This document shows, in pieces, positions 16,800 to 25,280 of a stretch of 64,000 nt of DNA. The position numbers and the translations under genes are program-made. Under the pieces are notes generated by a model. That model did not search any database. It saw only the letters and a list, made by a program, of their open reading frames with translations, and had not been told where the DNA came from. The DNA lies in NCBI RefSeq assembly GCF_031846515.1, contig NZ_JAVRHO010000009.1, forward strand, positions 81,220 to 145,219, in the 5' to 3' direction. How positions within the stretch are numbered: position 1 is the stretch's first letter; each line of letters starts with the position of its first letter. Source of the stretch: Autumnicola lenta. Its GTDB lineage: Bacteria; Bacteroidota; Bacteroidia; Flavobacteriales; Flavobacteriaceae.

Positions 16800-17675
16800 A
16801 TGAGCGTTTTAGTAAATAAAGATTCAAAAATAATCGTGCAGGGATTTACCGGAAGTGAAGGTACTTTTCATGCAGAGCAAATGATAGAATACGGAACAAA
16901 TGTGGTAGGTGGTGTAACTCCGGGTAAAGGAGGCAGCAAACACCTGGACAGACCTGTTTTTAATACAGTTTCTGAAGCTGTGGAAAAAGTAGGGGCAGAC
17001 GTTTCAATCATTTTTGTACCGCCGGCTTTTGCTGCAGATGCAATTATGGAATCAGCAGATGCAGGAATAAAAGTAATTATTACAATTACTGAAGGAATTC
17101 CGGTTGCCGATATGGTGAAAGCTTCAGAATATATAAAACATAAAGATTGCCGTTTGATTGGCCCTAACTGTCCCGGAGTAATCACTCCCGGAGAAGCAAA
17201 AGTAGGGATCATGCCCGGTTTTGTATTCAAAAAAGGAAAAGTAGGGATCGTTTCAAAATCTGGAACGCTTACTTATGAGGCAGCAGATCAGGTTGTAAAA
17301 CAAGGTTTGGGAATTACTACAGCTATTGGAATTGGTGGAGATCCTATTATCGGAACTACCACAAAAGAGGCTGTGGAATTACTGATGAACGACGATGAAA
17401 CAGAATGTATTGTAATGATTGGTGAGATTGGTGGACAGCTAGAAGCCGATGCAGCTAAATGGATTAAAGAAAACGGAAACAGAAAACCTGTTATAGGGTT
17501 TATAGCTGGTGAAACTGCACCTGCAGGAAGAACAATGGGCCACGCCGGAGCCATTGTTGGAGGTAGCGAAGATACTGCACAAGCTAAAAAAGCTATTTTA
17601 AAGGAGAACGGAATCCATGTTGTGGATTCTCCTGCTGAAATAGGTAAAAAAGTAGCTGAAGTTTTGAACGGATAA
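16800..17675 (+). CDS. sucD: Succinate--CoA ligase, alpha subunit
   Basis: Alpha subunit of succinyl-CoA synthetase, the substrate-level phosphorylation step of the TCA cycle. The 291-residue protein has the CoA-binding Rossmann domain (IIVQGFTGSEGTFHAEQMIEYG, GVTPGKGG), GPNCPGVITPGEAKVGIMPG, and the phospho-histidine in TMGHAGAIVGG near residue 245. The beta subunit gene sucC is not in this window, which is usual in flavobacteria where the two are unlinked. The gene is monocistronic: it is flanked by a long leader and a strong terminator. Confidence 0.97.
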   Translation: MSVLVNKDSKIIVQGFTGSEGTFHAEQMIEYGTNVVGGVTPGKGGSKHLDRPVFNTVSEAVEKVGADVSIIFVPPAFAADAIMESADAGIKVIITITEGIPVADMVKASEYIKHKDCRLIGPNCPGVITPGEAKVGIMPGFVFKKGKVGIVSKSGTLTYEAADQVVKQGLGITTAIGIGGDPIIGTTTKEAVELLMNDDETECIVMIGEIGGQLEADAAKWIKENGNRKPVIGFIAGETAPAGRTMGHAGAIVGGSEDTAQAKKAILKENGIHVVDSPAEIGKKVAEVLNG

Positions 17676-17695
17676 ACTTCAAGTTTTATAGAATT

Positions 17696-17735
17696 AAATC
17701 CTCTTATTTCTGAAAATGATTTAAGAGGATTTTTT
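17696..17735 (+). terminator. Rho-independent terminator of sucD
   Basis: Perfect 11-bp stem AAATCCTCTTA / TAAGAGGATTT with a run of T, 21 bp after the sucD stop. Confidence 0.9.
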
Positions 17736-17798
17736 ATTAATGTTATATTTATAGCTTATAAGATTGAAATAATATTTTTAATTTATTTCTTGATTCCT

Positions 17799-18089
17799 AT
17801 GAATACTTTAGCAGAAATAAAATCGAAATTAGTTAAACACAGGCCTGTGCTTTTCCGAAAGTATGCCATTAAAAATTTGGCTATTTTTGGTTCCTATGCC
17901 CGCAATCAGCAAAAAGAAGATAGCGACCTCGATATTATGGTCGAATTTAAGGAGAACATTGGTATTAAAATTATAGATCTTGCTGAAGAAATAGAAGATT
18001 TGGTGGGTTTTAATATCGATTTGGTTTCCAGGAACGCCATTAAGGAGCGATATTTAAAACATATTGAACAAGATTTAATTGATGTCTAG
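17799..18089 (+). CDS. Minimal nucleotidyltransferase (MNT antitoxin type)
   Basis: The 96-residue protein from ATG 17799 has the nucleotidyltransferase core LAIFGSYARNQQKEDSDLDIMVEF, with GSYAR and the two catalytic Asp of the DLD motif, then GFNIDLVSRNAIKERYLKHI. Such MNT proteins are antitoxins that AMPylate a HEPN ribonuclease toxin encoded just downstream. Here the downstream HEPN frame starts with the expected 8-nt overlap but stops after 28 codons. A TTG at 17790 would add three residues. The promoter is not clear; the gene lies 64 bp past the sucD terminator. Confidence 0.85.
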   Translation: MNTLAEIKSKLVKHRPVLFRKYAIKNLAIFGSYARNQQKEDSDLDIMVEFKENIGIKIIDLAEEIEDLVGFNIDLVSRNAIKERYLKHIEQDLIDV

Positions 18090-18168
18090 CCGTGGTGAAC
18101 TTTTACTGCCGAAAGATGTTTTTGAGGCTATTAAAAAATTCGAAATTGAAACAACAGGATTAAATTAA
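18082..18168 (+). pseudogene. Truncated HEPN (DUF86) toxin remnant
   Basis: ATG at 18082 overlaps the end of the MNT gene by 8 nt, as in intact MNT-HEPN pairs. The 28 codons (MSSRGELLLPKDVFEAIKKF, then EIETTGLN) resemble the first helix of HEPN/DUF86 toxins (M-x-R-x-LLL-x-D-x-x-EAI-x-K-I). A stop follows and then fabG begins 8 bp later. The R-X4-6-H ribonuclease motif, which lies in the missing C-terminal part, is absent. I infer a deletion that removed most of the toxin. Confidence 0.6.
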
Positions 18169-18175
18169 GCAATAC

Positions 18176-18922
18176 ATGAAATTATTAGAAGAAAAAAATG
18201 CGATAATTACAGGTGGAAGCCGCGGAATTGGTAGAGGAATAGCGAAAGTTTTTGCAGAACATGGTGCTAATGTTGCTTTTACTTATGCCTCTTCAGCACA
18301 AGCTGCCGAAGAGCTGGAAAAGGAATTATCCGGAATGGGAATCAAAGCCAAAGGATACAAATCCAATGCTGCCAGTTTTGAGGAAGCTCAGGAATTAATA
18401 AAAAATGTTGCTAAAGATTTTGGTGCCATAGACGTACTTGTTAATAACGCGGGGATTACCAAAGATAATTTGCTTATGCGAATGAGTGAAGAAGATTTTG
18501 ACCAGGTAATCGAGGTGAACCTGAAGTCAATTTTTAATATGACAAAAGCCATTCAGCGTACCATGCTTAAGCAAAGAAGCGGCAGTATTATTAATATGAG
18601 TTCAGTGGTTGGAGTTAAAGGAAATGCCGGTCAGGCGAATTATGCGGCTTCCAAAGCGGGAATAATAGGTTTTTCGAAATCTATGGCTCTGGAACTTGGT
18701 TCAAGAAATATTCGCACTAACGTTATCGCGCCGGGATTCATTGAAACTGAAATGACCGAAAAACTGGACGAGAAAACTGTAGAGGGTTGGAGAGATTCCA
18801 TTCCGCTAAAAAGAGGTGGTACACCGGAAGATATCGCCAACGCCTGCGTATTTTTAGGAAGCGACCTTAGTACTTATGTGACAGGACAGGTGCTGCATGT
18901 AAACGGCGGAATGCTAACTTAG
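18176..18922 (+). CDS. fabG: 3-oxoacyl-ACP reductase
   Basis: A short-chain dehydrogenase that reduces 3-oxoacyl-ACP with NADPH in fatty acid elongation. The 248-residue protein shows GGSRGIGRGIA near the N-terminus, NNAGITKDNLLMRMSEEDF, the catalytic Ser-Tyr-Lys in NMSSVVGVKGNAGQANYAASKAG, and the IAPGFIETEMT loop plus the VNGGMLT end. The LLMRM motif is typical of true FabG rather than other SDRs. It starts 8 bp after the HEPN remnant, so the deletion there has left it next to the MNT gene. Confidence 0.93.
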   Translation: MKLLEEKNAIITGGSRGIGRGIAKVFAEHGANVAFTYASSAQAAEELEKELSGMGIKAKGYKSNAASFEEAQELIKNVAKDFGAIDVLVNNAGITKDNLLMRMSEEDFDQVIEVNLKSIFNMTKAIQRTMLKQRSGSIINMSSVVGVKGNAGQANYAASKAGIIGFSKSMALELGSRNIRTNVIAPGFIETEMTEKLDEKTVEGWRDSIPLKRGGTPEDIANACVFLGSDLSTYVTGQVLHVNGGMLT

Positions 18923-19150
18923 GAGGTTAGAAATTAGAGGTGGGAAGTATAAAAATCAAGTTGGAAATAAGAAGTATGAGGTTGGAAATCCAGGATTAAG
19001 AAAACTTTTAGCTAGTTTTTTCGTTTTTAACCCTAAATCACATTTCTCAGACTTCATCAGTTTTTCACTTTTAACTTCTTACTTCTAACATCTAATCTCG
19101 TACTCCGTAGTTCTACCTTCTAACTTCGTATCTCATACCTCTTACTTCCA
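18923..19150. repeat. Degenerate inverted repeat-word spacer between fabG and VWA gene
   Basis: The left part (18922-18992) is purine-rich with words such as GGTTAGAAATTAGAGGTGGG and AAGTATGAGGTTGG. The right part (19070-19148) is pyrimidine-rich with words such as ACTTCTTACTTCTAACATCT. The right part, read on the opposite strand, gives the same kind of roughly 10-nt words (GTTAGAAGTA, GGTATGAGAT). The two halves can therefore pair imperfectly into a long hairpin flanking a central segment. No coding potential is seen. Confidence 0.55.
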
Positions 19151-21187
19151 ATGGTATTAAGCACTATATTATTTATAGCCCTGGCTGCGATCTTCGCGCT
19201 GGGGTTTGCTTTTTTTCAATATCTCTTTAGAAGTAAAAGAAGAACCCGGAATGTGTATATTTTCTTTGCTCTTAGGTTCCTGTCGGTTTTTGTGTTGCTG
19301 ATTCTGCTTATTAATCCTGAAATGTCATCAACCACTTACAAAATCGTAAAACCAAACTTGGTTCTAGCAGTAGATGATTCGGAATCTATTGCACACCTGG
19401 ATCAGGCAGATGCGGTGCGGGCGATCGTTCAGCAATTAGAGCAGAATGAGGAAATTCAGGAGCGGTTTAATTTGCAGCAAGTCAGTTTTGGAGAAAAGCT
19501 TTCTTCAGGCAGCGATCTAAAATTTAATGAGCCACAAACAGATATTTCAGCAGCTTTAAATCAGGTTGACAAATTGTACCGAAAGGAAAACACGGCTGTA
19601 ATAATAATTTCAGATGGAAACCAGAGTATAGGCAGAGATTTTCAATATTTTAAAGTCCGCGATAATGTTGAAGTTTTTCCTGTGGTTGTTGGCGACACTG
19701 CGAAGTATGCAGATTTGCAATTATCGAACTTAAATGTAAATCGTTATGCTTTCCTGAATAATCGGTTTCCTGTAGAGGCTATCATCAACTACACCGGTGA
19801 AGAGAATATTTCTGCAAATTTCGTTATCCGCTCCGGAGAGAACGTGATTTATTCAGAAGAAGTAAAATTGAGTGATGTTCAAAATTCTGCAATTATCGGC
19901 ACTACGTTACCTGCTTCGCAACTTGGCGTGCTTACTTATGAAGCGGAAATCATTCCGTTGGAAAATGAAAAAAATAAGATTAATAATGCGGAAAAATTTG
20001 CTGTAGAAGTTATAGATGAAAGGACGAATGTGCTTATTCTTTCGGCTATTGCGCATCCCGATCTTGGCGCTCTAAAGAAGTCAATCGAGTCGAATGAACA
20101 GCGGAAAGCTACAATTCAATATATAGATTCTGAAAATGTAGAACTACAAGATTTTCAGCTAACTATATTGTATCAACCAAATAATAGCTTTAAGATGGTA
20201 ATCGATGAAATTCAGCAGGAAAATATTAATTATTTTCTGATTACCGGCACTAAAACCGACTGGAATTTCCTTAATTCCAATCAGGAGCAGTTTCAGAAAG
20301 ATGCGTCTTTTCAGGATCAGGATGTTTTTCCTGTAGTAAATGAAAACTTTAATAAATTTCAGTTTGAAGATATCGGTTTTGTAGATTTTCCTCCTTTGCA
20401 GGGCAAGTTTGGCAGCATAGAACTTTTAAATAATTCATTTAATACACTTTTGTTTCAGCAAATAGAAGGAATAGAAACAGAACAACCTTTACTGGCTATT
20501 TCAGATAAAAATACTTCAAAACAAGGTGTTTTATTCGGTGAGAATATCTGGAATTGGCGTTCACAGTCCTACCTCGAAAATGACAATTTTCGGCAATTTG
20601 ACGACTTTTTGAGTAAAGTAATTCAGAATTTATCTTCTAAGAAAAGGAGGGATCGCTTAACCGTGGATTATGAATCTTTTTACTACGGAAATAACAGCGT
20701 AACCATTTCTGCTCAATATTTTGATGAAAATTATGAGTTTGATCCACGTGCTAAAATAACAATTCAGCTAACCCACCAGGAAACTGAAGAAAATATCGAG
20801 GCTCCGCTACTGCTTCGGAACAATCAATACGAAGTTAATTTGGGGAATTTGAAAGCAGGAGAATATTCTTTTAAAGTGCAACCTGAAAATTCAACAATAT
20901 CGGAAAACGGCAGCTTTACAATTATAGATTTTAATGTAGAGCAGCAATTTATTTCTGCAGATATAGAAAAACTTCAATTTTTAGCTGAAAACAATGACGC
21001 AACGCTGTATTTTCCGGATTTGACACAGAATTTAATTTCTGATCTTTTACAAGACAAGCGTTTTCTTCCTGTGCAGAAAAGCCGCGAAAAAACAGTACCT
21101 TTGATCGATTGGTATTTTCTACTGTTTCTGCTTGTTTTACTGCTCGCAGCGGAATGGTTTTACAGGAAATACTCCGGTTTAATCTAA
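19151..21187 (+). CDS. Von Willebrand factor A domain membrane protein
   Basis: A 678-residue protein. Two N-terminal membrane helices (about 3-27 and 36-56) precede a VWA domain with a MIDAS-type motif (LAVDDSESI, D-x-S-x-S) at about residue 75 and the IIISDGNQS strand. A long region of beta-rich periplasmic domains follows, and a C-terminal helix (IDWYFLLFLLVLLLAAEWFYRKY) anchors the protein again. This arrangement resembles BatA/BatB-related or glutamine-amidotransferase-like membrane VWA proteins of Bacteroidota. Probably a metal-dependent protein-interaction scaffold at the inner membrane. No MoxR ATPase gene is adjacent, so it is not a classical Bat operon. Confidence 0.8.
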   Translation: MVLSTILFIALAAIFALGFAFFQYLFRSKRRTRNVYIFFALRFLSVFVLLILLINPEMSSTTYKIVKPNLVLAVDDSESIAHLDQADAVRAIVQQLEQNEEIQERFNLQQVSFGEKLSSGSDLKFNEPQTDISAALNQVDKLYRKENTAVIIISDGNQSIGRDFQYFKVRDNVEVFPVVVGDTAKYADLQLSNLNVNRYAFLNNRFPVEAIINYTGEENISANFVIRSGENVIYSEEVKLSDVQNSAIIGTTLPASQLGVLTYEAEIIPLENEKNKINNAEKFAVEVIDERTNVLILSAIAHPDLGALKKSIESNEQRKATIQYIDSENVELQDFQLTILYQPNNSFKMVIDEIQQENINYFLITGTKTDWNFLNSNQEQFQKDASFQDQDVFPVVNENFNKFQFEDIGFVDFPPLQGKFGSIELLNNSFNTLLFQQIEGIETEQPLLAISDKNTSKQGVLFGENIWNWRSQSYLENDNFRQFDDFLSKVIQNLSSKKRRDRLTVDYESFYYGNNSVTISAQYFDENYEFDPRAKITIQLTHQETEENIEAPLLLRNNQYEVNLGNLKAGEYSFKVQPENSTISENGSFTIIDFNVEQQFISADIEKLQFLAENNDATLYFPDLTQNLISDLLQDKRFLPVQKSREKTVPLIDWYFLLFLLVLLLAAEWFYRKYSGLI

Positions 21188-21200
21188 AATTATCTTCGCT

Positions 21201-22004
21201 ATGGAAAAAAGCTTAAAAAATCAGGTTGCATTGGTAACCGGAGCCAGCTCCGGACTTGGAAAAAGTGTCGCTATTTATCTTGCCAGGGCAGGAGCGAAAG
21301 TTGCAGTGAATTATCATAGCGACGAAGAAGGCGCAAATGATACTGTAGATACTATTAAAAAGGAAGGTGGCGAAGCTTTTGCACATCAGGCAGATGTTGG
21401 GGATGAAAAGGAAGTAGAGGGAATGTTTGAAAAAGTCTTTGATACTTATGAGAATTTGGATATCCTGATAAGTAATGCCGGCATCCAGAAAGATGCACCT
21501 TTGGACGAAATGACTTTAAAAGATTGGGAGCTTGTTATAAAGACCAATTTGACCGGAGCTTTTCTTTGTTCCAGGGCCGCGGTACGATATTTTTTGAAAC
21601 GCGGAGTTGTAGAAGGGGTAAGCAAATCTGCCGGAAAAGTAGTTTTTATGAGTTCGGTTCATCAGGAAATTCCGTGGGCAGGCCATATAAATTATGCTGC
21701 AGCCAAAGGCGGGTTAACAGAATTTATGCGGACTCTTTCCCAGGAAGTGGCGAATAAGCAGATACGTGTGAACAGTGTCGCGCCCGGAGCTATAAAAACT
21801 TCTATTAATGAAGACGTCTGGAAGGATGAAAAACAGGTAAAAGAACTTTTAAAACTTATACCCTACAATAGATTGGGAGAACCCGAAGATGTTTCTGAAG
21901 TTGTGCTTTGGCTGGCTTCAGATAAATCTGAATATGTAAATGGTACTACCATTTTTGTGGATGGTGGTATGTCACTTTATCCCGGTTTTATCGGGAATGG
22001 TTAA
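21201..22004 (+). CDS. Short-chain dehydrogenase, glucose 1-dehydrogenase type
   Basis: A 267-residue SDR with TGASSGLGKSVAIYLARAGAKVAVNYHSDEE at the N-terminus (cofactor fold), NAGIQKDAPLDEMTLKDW, catalytic Ser-Tyr-Lys in MSSVHQEIPWAGHINYAAAKGG, and the VNGTTIFVDGGMSLYPGF end. The HQEIPWAGHINYAAAKGG segment is typical of glucose 1-dehydrogenases, but the sugar substrate is an inference. It starts 13 bp after the VWA gene and 29 bp before the prohibitin-like gene, so the three may be co-transcribed. Confidence 0.85.
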   Translation: MEKSLKNQVALVTGASSGLGKSVAIYLARAGAKVAVNYHSDEEGANDTVDTIKKEGGEAFAHQADVGDEKEVEGMFEKVFDTYENLDILISNAGIQKDAPLDEMTLKDWELVIKTNLTGAFLCSRAAVRYFLKRGVVEGVSKSAGKVVFMSSVHQEIPWAGHINYAAAKGGLTEFMRTLSQEVANKQIRVNSVAPGAIKTSINEDVWKDEKQVKELLKLIPYNRLGEPEDVSEVVLWLASDKSEYVNGTTIFVDGGMSLYPGFIGNG

Positions 22005-22033
22005 ACACAAAAACAAATAAATTAAATACAAGA

Positions 22034-22849
22034 ATGGAAAGATTACCAAAAATTGCAATTCCGGCATTTATTGTTGCCGTATTTCTAATTATCCTCATTG
22101 CAAAATCTGCGGTTACCGTGGAGTCCGGAGAAGCCGGAGTTTTATATAAGACTTTTGGAGGCGGGGTTGTTACAGATGAACCTCCAATGAGTGAAGGTTT
22201 TCACATTGTGGCACCCTGGAACAAAGTTTTTATCTATGAAGTTCGCCAACAATCTCTAGATGAGAATATGCAGGTTTTGTCTTCCAATGGTCTGGAGATT
22301 AAATTGGATGCCTCAGTATGGTTTCAGCCGGAGTATAGTGCGTTGGGAAAACTTCATCAGGAAAAAGGAGAAGCTTACATCCAGCGTTTATTGCAACCTG
22401 CAGTGAGATCTGCAGCTCGTGCCGTAGTTGGTCGCTACAATCCGGAGCAGCTTTATGCCAGCAAAAGGGAAGCGATTCAAAAAGAAATTTTTGAAGAAAC
22501 CAATATTTTACTGGCCGAACAATATGTTCAGGTGAATGAGGTGCTGGTAAGAGATGTTTCTTTACCTGAAACAATTAAAGATGCGATAGAGCGTAAATTA
22601 AGACAGGAACAGGAGTCCCTGGAGTATGAATTCCGGTTAACCAAAGCAGAGCAGGAAGCAGAGCGGCAGCGAATTGATGCTGAAGGTAAAGCTCGTGCAA
22701 ACAGGATACTTAGTGAATCATTGACCGATAAGGTTCTACAGGAAAAAGGTATCCAGGCTACAGTTGAACTGGCTAAATCTGGTAATGCAAAAACAGTAAT
22801 TATTGGTTCAGGAGAAAACGGATTGCCGCTAATACTTGGGAATAATTAA
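22034..22849 (+). CDS. Prohibitin-family SPFH membrane protein
   Basis: A 271-residue SPFH/Band-7 protein. One N-terminal membrane helix (IAIPAFIVAVFLIILIAKSAV) is followed by the SPFH domain (VESGEAGVLYKTFGG through RDVSLPETIKDAIERKLRQEQE) and a coiled coil (about 190-240) rich in Glu and Gln, with a short hydrophobic end. Prohibitins form large ring assemblies at membranes and act as scaffolds for proteases such as FtsH. Typical length. Its downstream region contains the his promoter directly after a weak hairpin at 22871-22887, so its 3' end and the his control region nearly touch. Confidence 0.88.
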   Translation: MERLPKIAIPAFIVAVFLIILIAKSAVTVESGEAGVLYKTFGGGVVTDEPPMSEGFHIVAPWNKVFIYEVRQQSLDENMQVLSSNGLEIKLDASVWFQPEYSALGKLHQEKGEAYIQRLLQPAVRSAARAVVGRYNPEQLYASKREAIQKEIFEETNILLAEQYVQVNEVLVRDVSLPETIKDAIERKLRQEQESLEYEFRLTKAEQEAERQRIDAEGKARANRILSESLTDKVLQEKGIQATVELAKSGNAKTVIIGSGENGLPLILGNN

Positions 22850-22878
22850 AAAACAATAGATAAAAATTGAAAAGCTGT

Positions 22879-22908
22879 TTTGCTTTTTAAAAATTATAGT
22901 TAGATTTG
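22879..22908 (+). promoter_or_regulatory. Promoter of the histidine operon
   Basis: TTTG at 22879-22882, an 18-nt spacer and TAGATTTG at 22901-22908 match the Bacteroidota consensus closely. Transcription should begin near 22914, only a few nucleotides before the leader-peptide ATG at 22917. A small hairpin of the form AAAAGC / GCTTTT overlaps the -33 box and could end the upstream transcript. Confidence 0.75.
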
Positions 22909-22916
22909 TGACAGTT

Positions 22917-22964
22917 ATGAAAGCAAAGCAATTACATCATCATCATGTTTACTTCTACGCTTAG
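22917..22964 (+). CDS. hisL: Histidine operon leader peptide with four His codons
   Basis: A 15-codon frame MKAKQLHHHHVYFYA followed by TAG. It contains four consecutive CAT codons, starts about 3 nt after the predicted transcription start, and is followed 40 nt later by a strong terminator ahead of hisG. This is the classic layout of histidine attenuation: when charged His-tRNA is scarce the ribosome stalls on the His run and prevents terminator formation. The four-His run is not expected by chance at this exact place. A competing antiterminator stem was not identified with confidence. Short leader peptides of this type are well established for proteobacterial his operons. Confidence 0.85.
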   Translation: MKAKQLHHHHVYFYA

Positions 22965-23004
22965 GCGAGGTAAGTTTGGTATGCTGTAGTTTTCACCATA
23001 TTTC

Positions 23005-23046
23005 AAAACCCGTTTGAGCCACTCAGACGGGTTTTTTATTTTTAAT
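23005..23046 (+). terminator. his attenuator terminator
   Basis: AACCCGTTTGAG / CTCAGACGGGTT forms a 12-bp stem with one G-U pair and a 3-nt loop; flanking A/T extend it further, and a T-rich tract follows. It lies between the His-rich leader peptide and hisG (ATG 23110) and is the conditional stop of the attenuator. Confidence 0.88.
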
Positions 23047-23109
23047 ATTGTTGAGTAATACTATTTAGAATTATAAAGGAATACTGAAACGGAAAAAGGA
23101 AAAAGAAAA

Positions 23110-23973
23110 ATGAGTACAGAAAAACTTAGAATAGCAATACAAAAGTCCGGGCGACTTAACGAAGATTCCTTAAAAATATTAAAAGATGCAGGAGTTTCCA
23201 TAGACAATGGAAAGGAACAGTTAAAAGCTTCAGCACGTAATTTTCCTTTGGAGGTGATGTACCTGCGAAATGGTGATATTCCGCAGTATTTAAGAGATGG
23301 CGTGGTAGATGCAGCCATTATTGGGGAGAATGTGCTTATCGAGAAAGGTAAGGATATTATTCGTGGAGAAAAACTTGGTTTTTCAAAATGCCGTGTTTCC
23401 CTGGCAGTGCCAAAATCTATGAAGTACAAAGGGCTTCAGGATCTTGACGGTAAAAAAATAGCTACTTCTTATCCAAATACGGTAAACGATTTTCTAAAGG
23501 AAAAAGGCATAACTGCAGATCTTCATATCATCAACGGTTCTGTGGAAATCGCACCGAATATAGGTCTTGCCGACGGAATTTGTGATATCGTTTCCAGCGG
23601 AAGTACGCTCTTCAAGAATAATCTGAAAGAAGTGGAAGTAATGCTGAAAAGTGAAGCCGTATTAGCGATCTCTCCGGAAATTTCTGAAGAACGAAAAGCT
23701 ATTCTGGAAAAATTACAGTTTCGTTTTAAGTCTGTGCTGAATGCGCGCACTTCTAAATATATCCTGCTGAATGCTCCAAATGAAAATCTGGAAAAAATCA
23801 TAAAATTGTTACCGGGAATGAGAAGCCCTACAGTCCTTCCTTTAGCTGAAGAAGGTTGGAGTTCTATACATACTGTGATTAATGAAGAACGCTTCTGGGA
23901 AGTTATTGATGAGCTGAAGAACAATGGGGCAGAAGGTATTTTAGTTGCGCCTATTGAGAAAATGGTGCTTTAA
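23110..23973 (+). CDS. hisG: ATP phosphoribosyltransferase, long form
   Basis: First enzyme of histidine synthesis: joins ATP and PRPP. The 287-residue protein is the long, self-regulated form. It has the catalytic periplasmic-binding-like domains (RIAIQKSGRLNEDS, GVVDAAIIGENVL, the PRPP loop ADGICDIVSSGSTLFKNNL) and a C-terminal ACT-like regulatory domain (LPLAEEGWSSIHTVI) that normally binds histidine. No hisZ is needed or seen. First gene of the operon, 64 bp after the attenuator. Confidence 0.97.
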   Translation: MSTEKLRIAIQKSGRLNEDSLKILKDAGVSIDNGKEQLKASARNFPLEVMYLRNGDIPQYLRDGVVDAAIIGENVLIEKGKDIIRGEKLGFSKCRVSLAVPKSMKYKGLQDLDGKKIATSYPNTVNDFLKEKGITADLHIINGSVEIAPNIGLADGICDIVSSGSTLFKNNLKEVEVMLKSEAVLAISPEISEERKAILEKLQFRFKSVLNARTSKYILLNAPNENLEKIIKLLPGMRSPTVLPLAEEGWSSIHTVINEERFWEVIDELKNNGAEGILVAPIEKMVL

Positions 23974-23992
23974 TTTTTTGAAAGAGGAAACC

Positions 23993-25279
23993 ATGAATAA
24001 AATATATAATCCTGCGGCTTCAGAATGGCTGGAACTTTTAAAAAGGCCCACCAGAACCGTAAATGACATTGAAGAAACGGTAAATAAAATTTTTGCTGAA
24101 GTTATTCAGGATGGCGATGCGGCTATAGAAAAGTACACGGAGACTTTTGATGGTTTTAAACCTGAAAATGTACGGGTTACTTCTATGGAAATTGATGATG
24201 CCTGTAACCAGGCTTCGCAGGAATTGAAAGATGCTATACACCTGGCATATGCCAATATCGAAAAATTTCATGCTGCTCAAAAAACAGAAAAAATTACTGT
24301 AGAAACTGTTGAAGGTGTCCAATGCTGGCAGGAAAAACGGCCAATTCAAAAGGTTGGCTTGTACATTCCGGGAGGTACCGCTCCGTTATTTTCGACAATC
24401 CTTATGCTCGCAATCCCGGCGGCAATTGCAGGATGTAAAGAAATTGTGCTTTGCACTCCGCCAAATAAAGAAGGTAGCGTAAATCCGGCAATTTTGTACA
24501 CCGCGCACCTGTGCGGAGTGACAAAAATATTTAAGGTTGGGGGAATACAGGCGATTGCGGGAATGACATTCGGGACACAGACGATTCCGAAGATTTATAA
24601 AATTTTTGGCCCTGGAAATCAGTTTGTGACCGTGGCAAAACAGTTGGCCACAAAACATAATGTAGCCATTGACATGCCGGCGGGACCTTCCGAGTTGTTG
24701 GTAGTGGCAGATGAATCGGCTAATGCTGCTTTTGTAGCTTCAGATTTATTGAGCCAGGCAGAACATGGAGCTGATAGTCAGGTAATCCTGATTTCCACTT
24801 CAGAAAAGTTTATGGATGAAGTAGAAAAAGAAATTGAAAACCAGATAAAGGTGTTGCCGAGAAAGGAAATGGCAGAAAAAGCTATAGTAAATTCGAAGCT
24901 GATATTTGTTGAAGAGAAAGAAACAGCACTCGAAATCATCAATGAATACGGACCTGAACATTTTATTGTCTGCACGACAAATGATAATTTCTATGTCGAA
25001 AATGTGCAAAATGCGGGCTCGGTTTTTATAGGGAATTACACCCCTGAAAGTGCAGGGGATTATGCTTCGGGTACCAACCATACATTGCCAACAAATGGCT
25101 ATGCAAAACAGTATAGCGGGGTGAACCTGGATAGTTTTATGAAGAGTATGACTTTTCAGAAAATTTCTGAAGAAGGAATTAAGAATATTGGACCTGCAAT
25201 CGAATTAATGGCAGAAGCGGAAGGTTTGCAGGCGCATAAAAATGCTGTGAGTTTGAGGTTAATAGATTTGAATAAATAA
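23993..25279 (+). CDS. hisD: Histidinol dehydrogenase
   Basis: Zinc enzyme that oxidises L-histidinol to L-histidine in two NAD-dependent steps. From ATG 23993 the protein has 428 residues, the family norm; the longer upstream frame to 23945 overlaps hisG and is not needed. Visible: YIPGGTAPLFSTILMLAIPA, GPGNQFVTVAKQL, the signature GPSELLVVADESANAAFVASDLLSQAEHG with the His-Gly zinc site, and NHTLPTNGYAKQYSGVNL with further zinc and catalytic His residues. The start is supported by AAAGAGGAAACC just before it. It follows hisG by 19 bp. Confidence 0.97.
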   Translation: MNKIYNPAASEWLELLKRPTRTVNDIEETVNKIFAEVIQDGDAAIEKYTETFDGFKPENVRVTSMEIDDACNQASQELKDAIHLAYANIEKFHAAQKTEKITVETVEGVQCWQEKRPIQKVGLYIPGGTAPLFSTILMLAIPAAIAGCKEIVLCTPPNKEGSVNPAILYTAHLCGVTKIFKVGGIQAIAGMTFGTQTIPKIYKIFGPGNQFVTVAKQLATKHNVAIDMPAGPSELLVVADESANAAFVASDLLSQAEHGADSQVILISTSEKFMDEVEKEIENQIKVLPRKEMAEKAIVNSKLIFVEEKETALEIINEYGPEHFIVCTTNDNFYVENVQNAGSVFIGNYTPESAGDYASGTNHTLPTNGYAKQYSGVNLDSFMKSMTFQKISEEGIKNIGPAIELMAEAEGLQAHKNAVSLRLIDLNK

Positions 25280-25280
25280 A

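Noticed and set aside
22965..23004. Possible antiterminator between the His leader and the attenuator terminator
   Set aside because: Only short and partly mismatched pairings with the terminator arm were found by eye. A folding program is needed, so I do not claim it.
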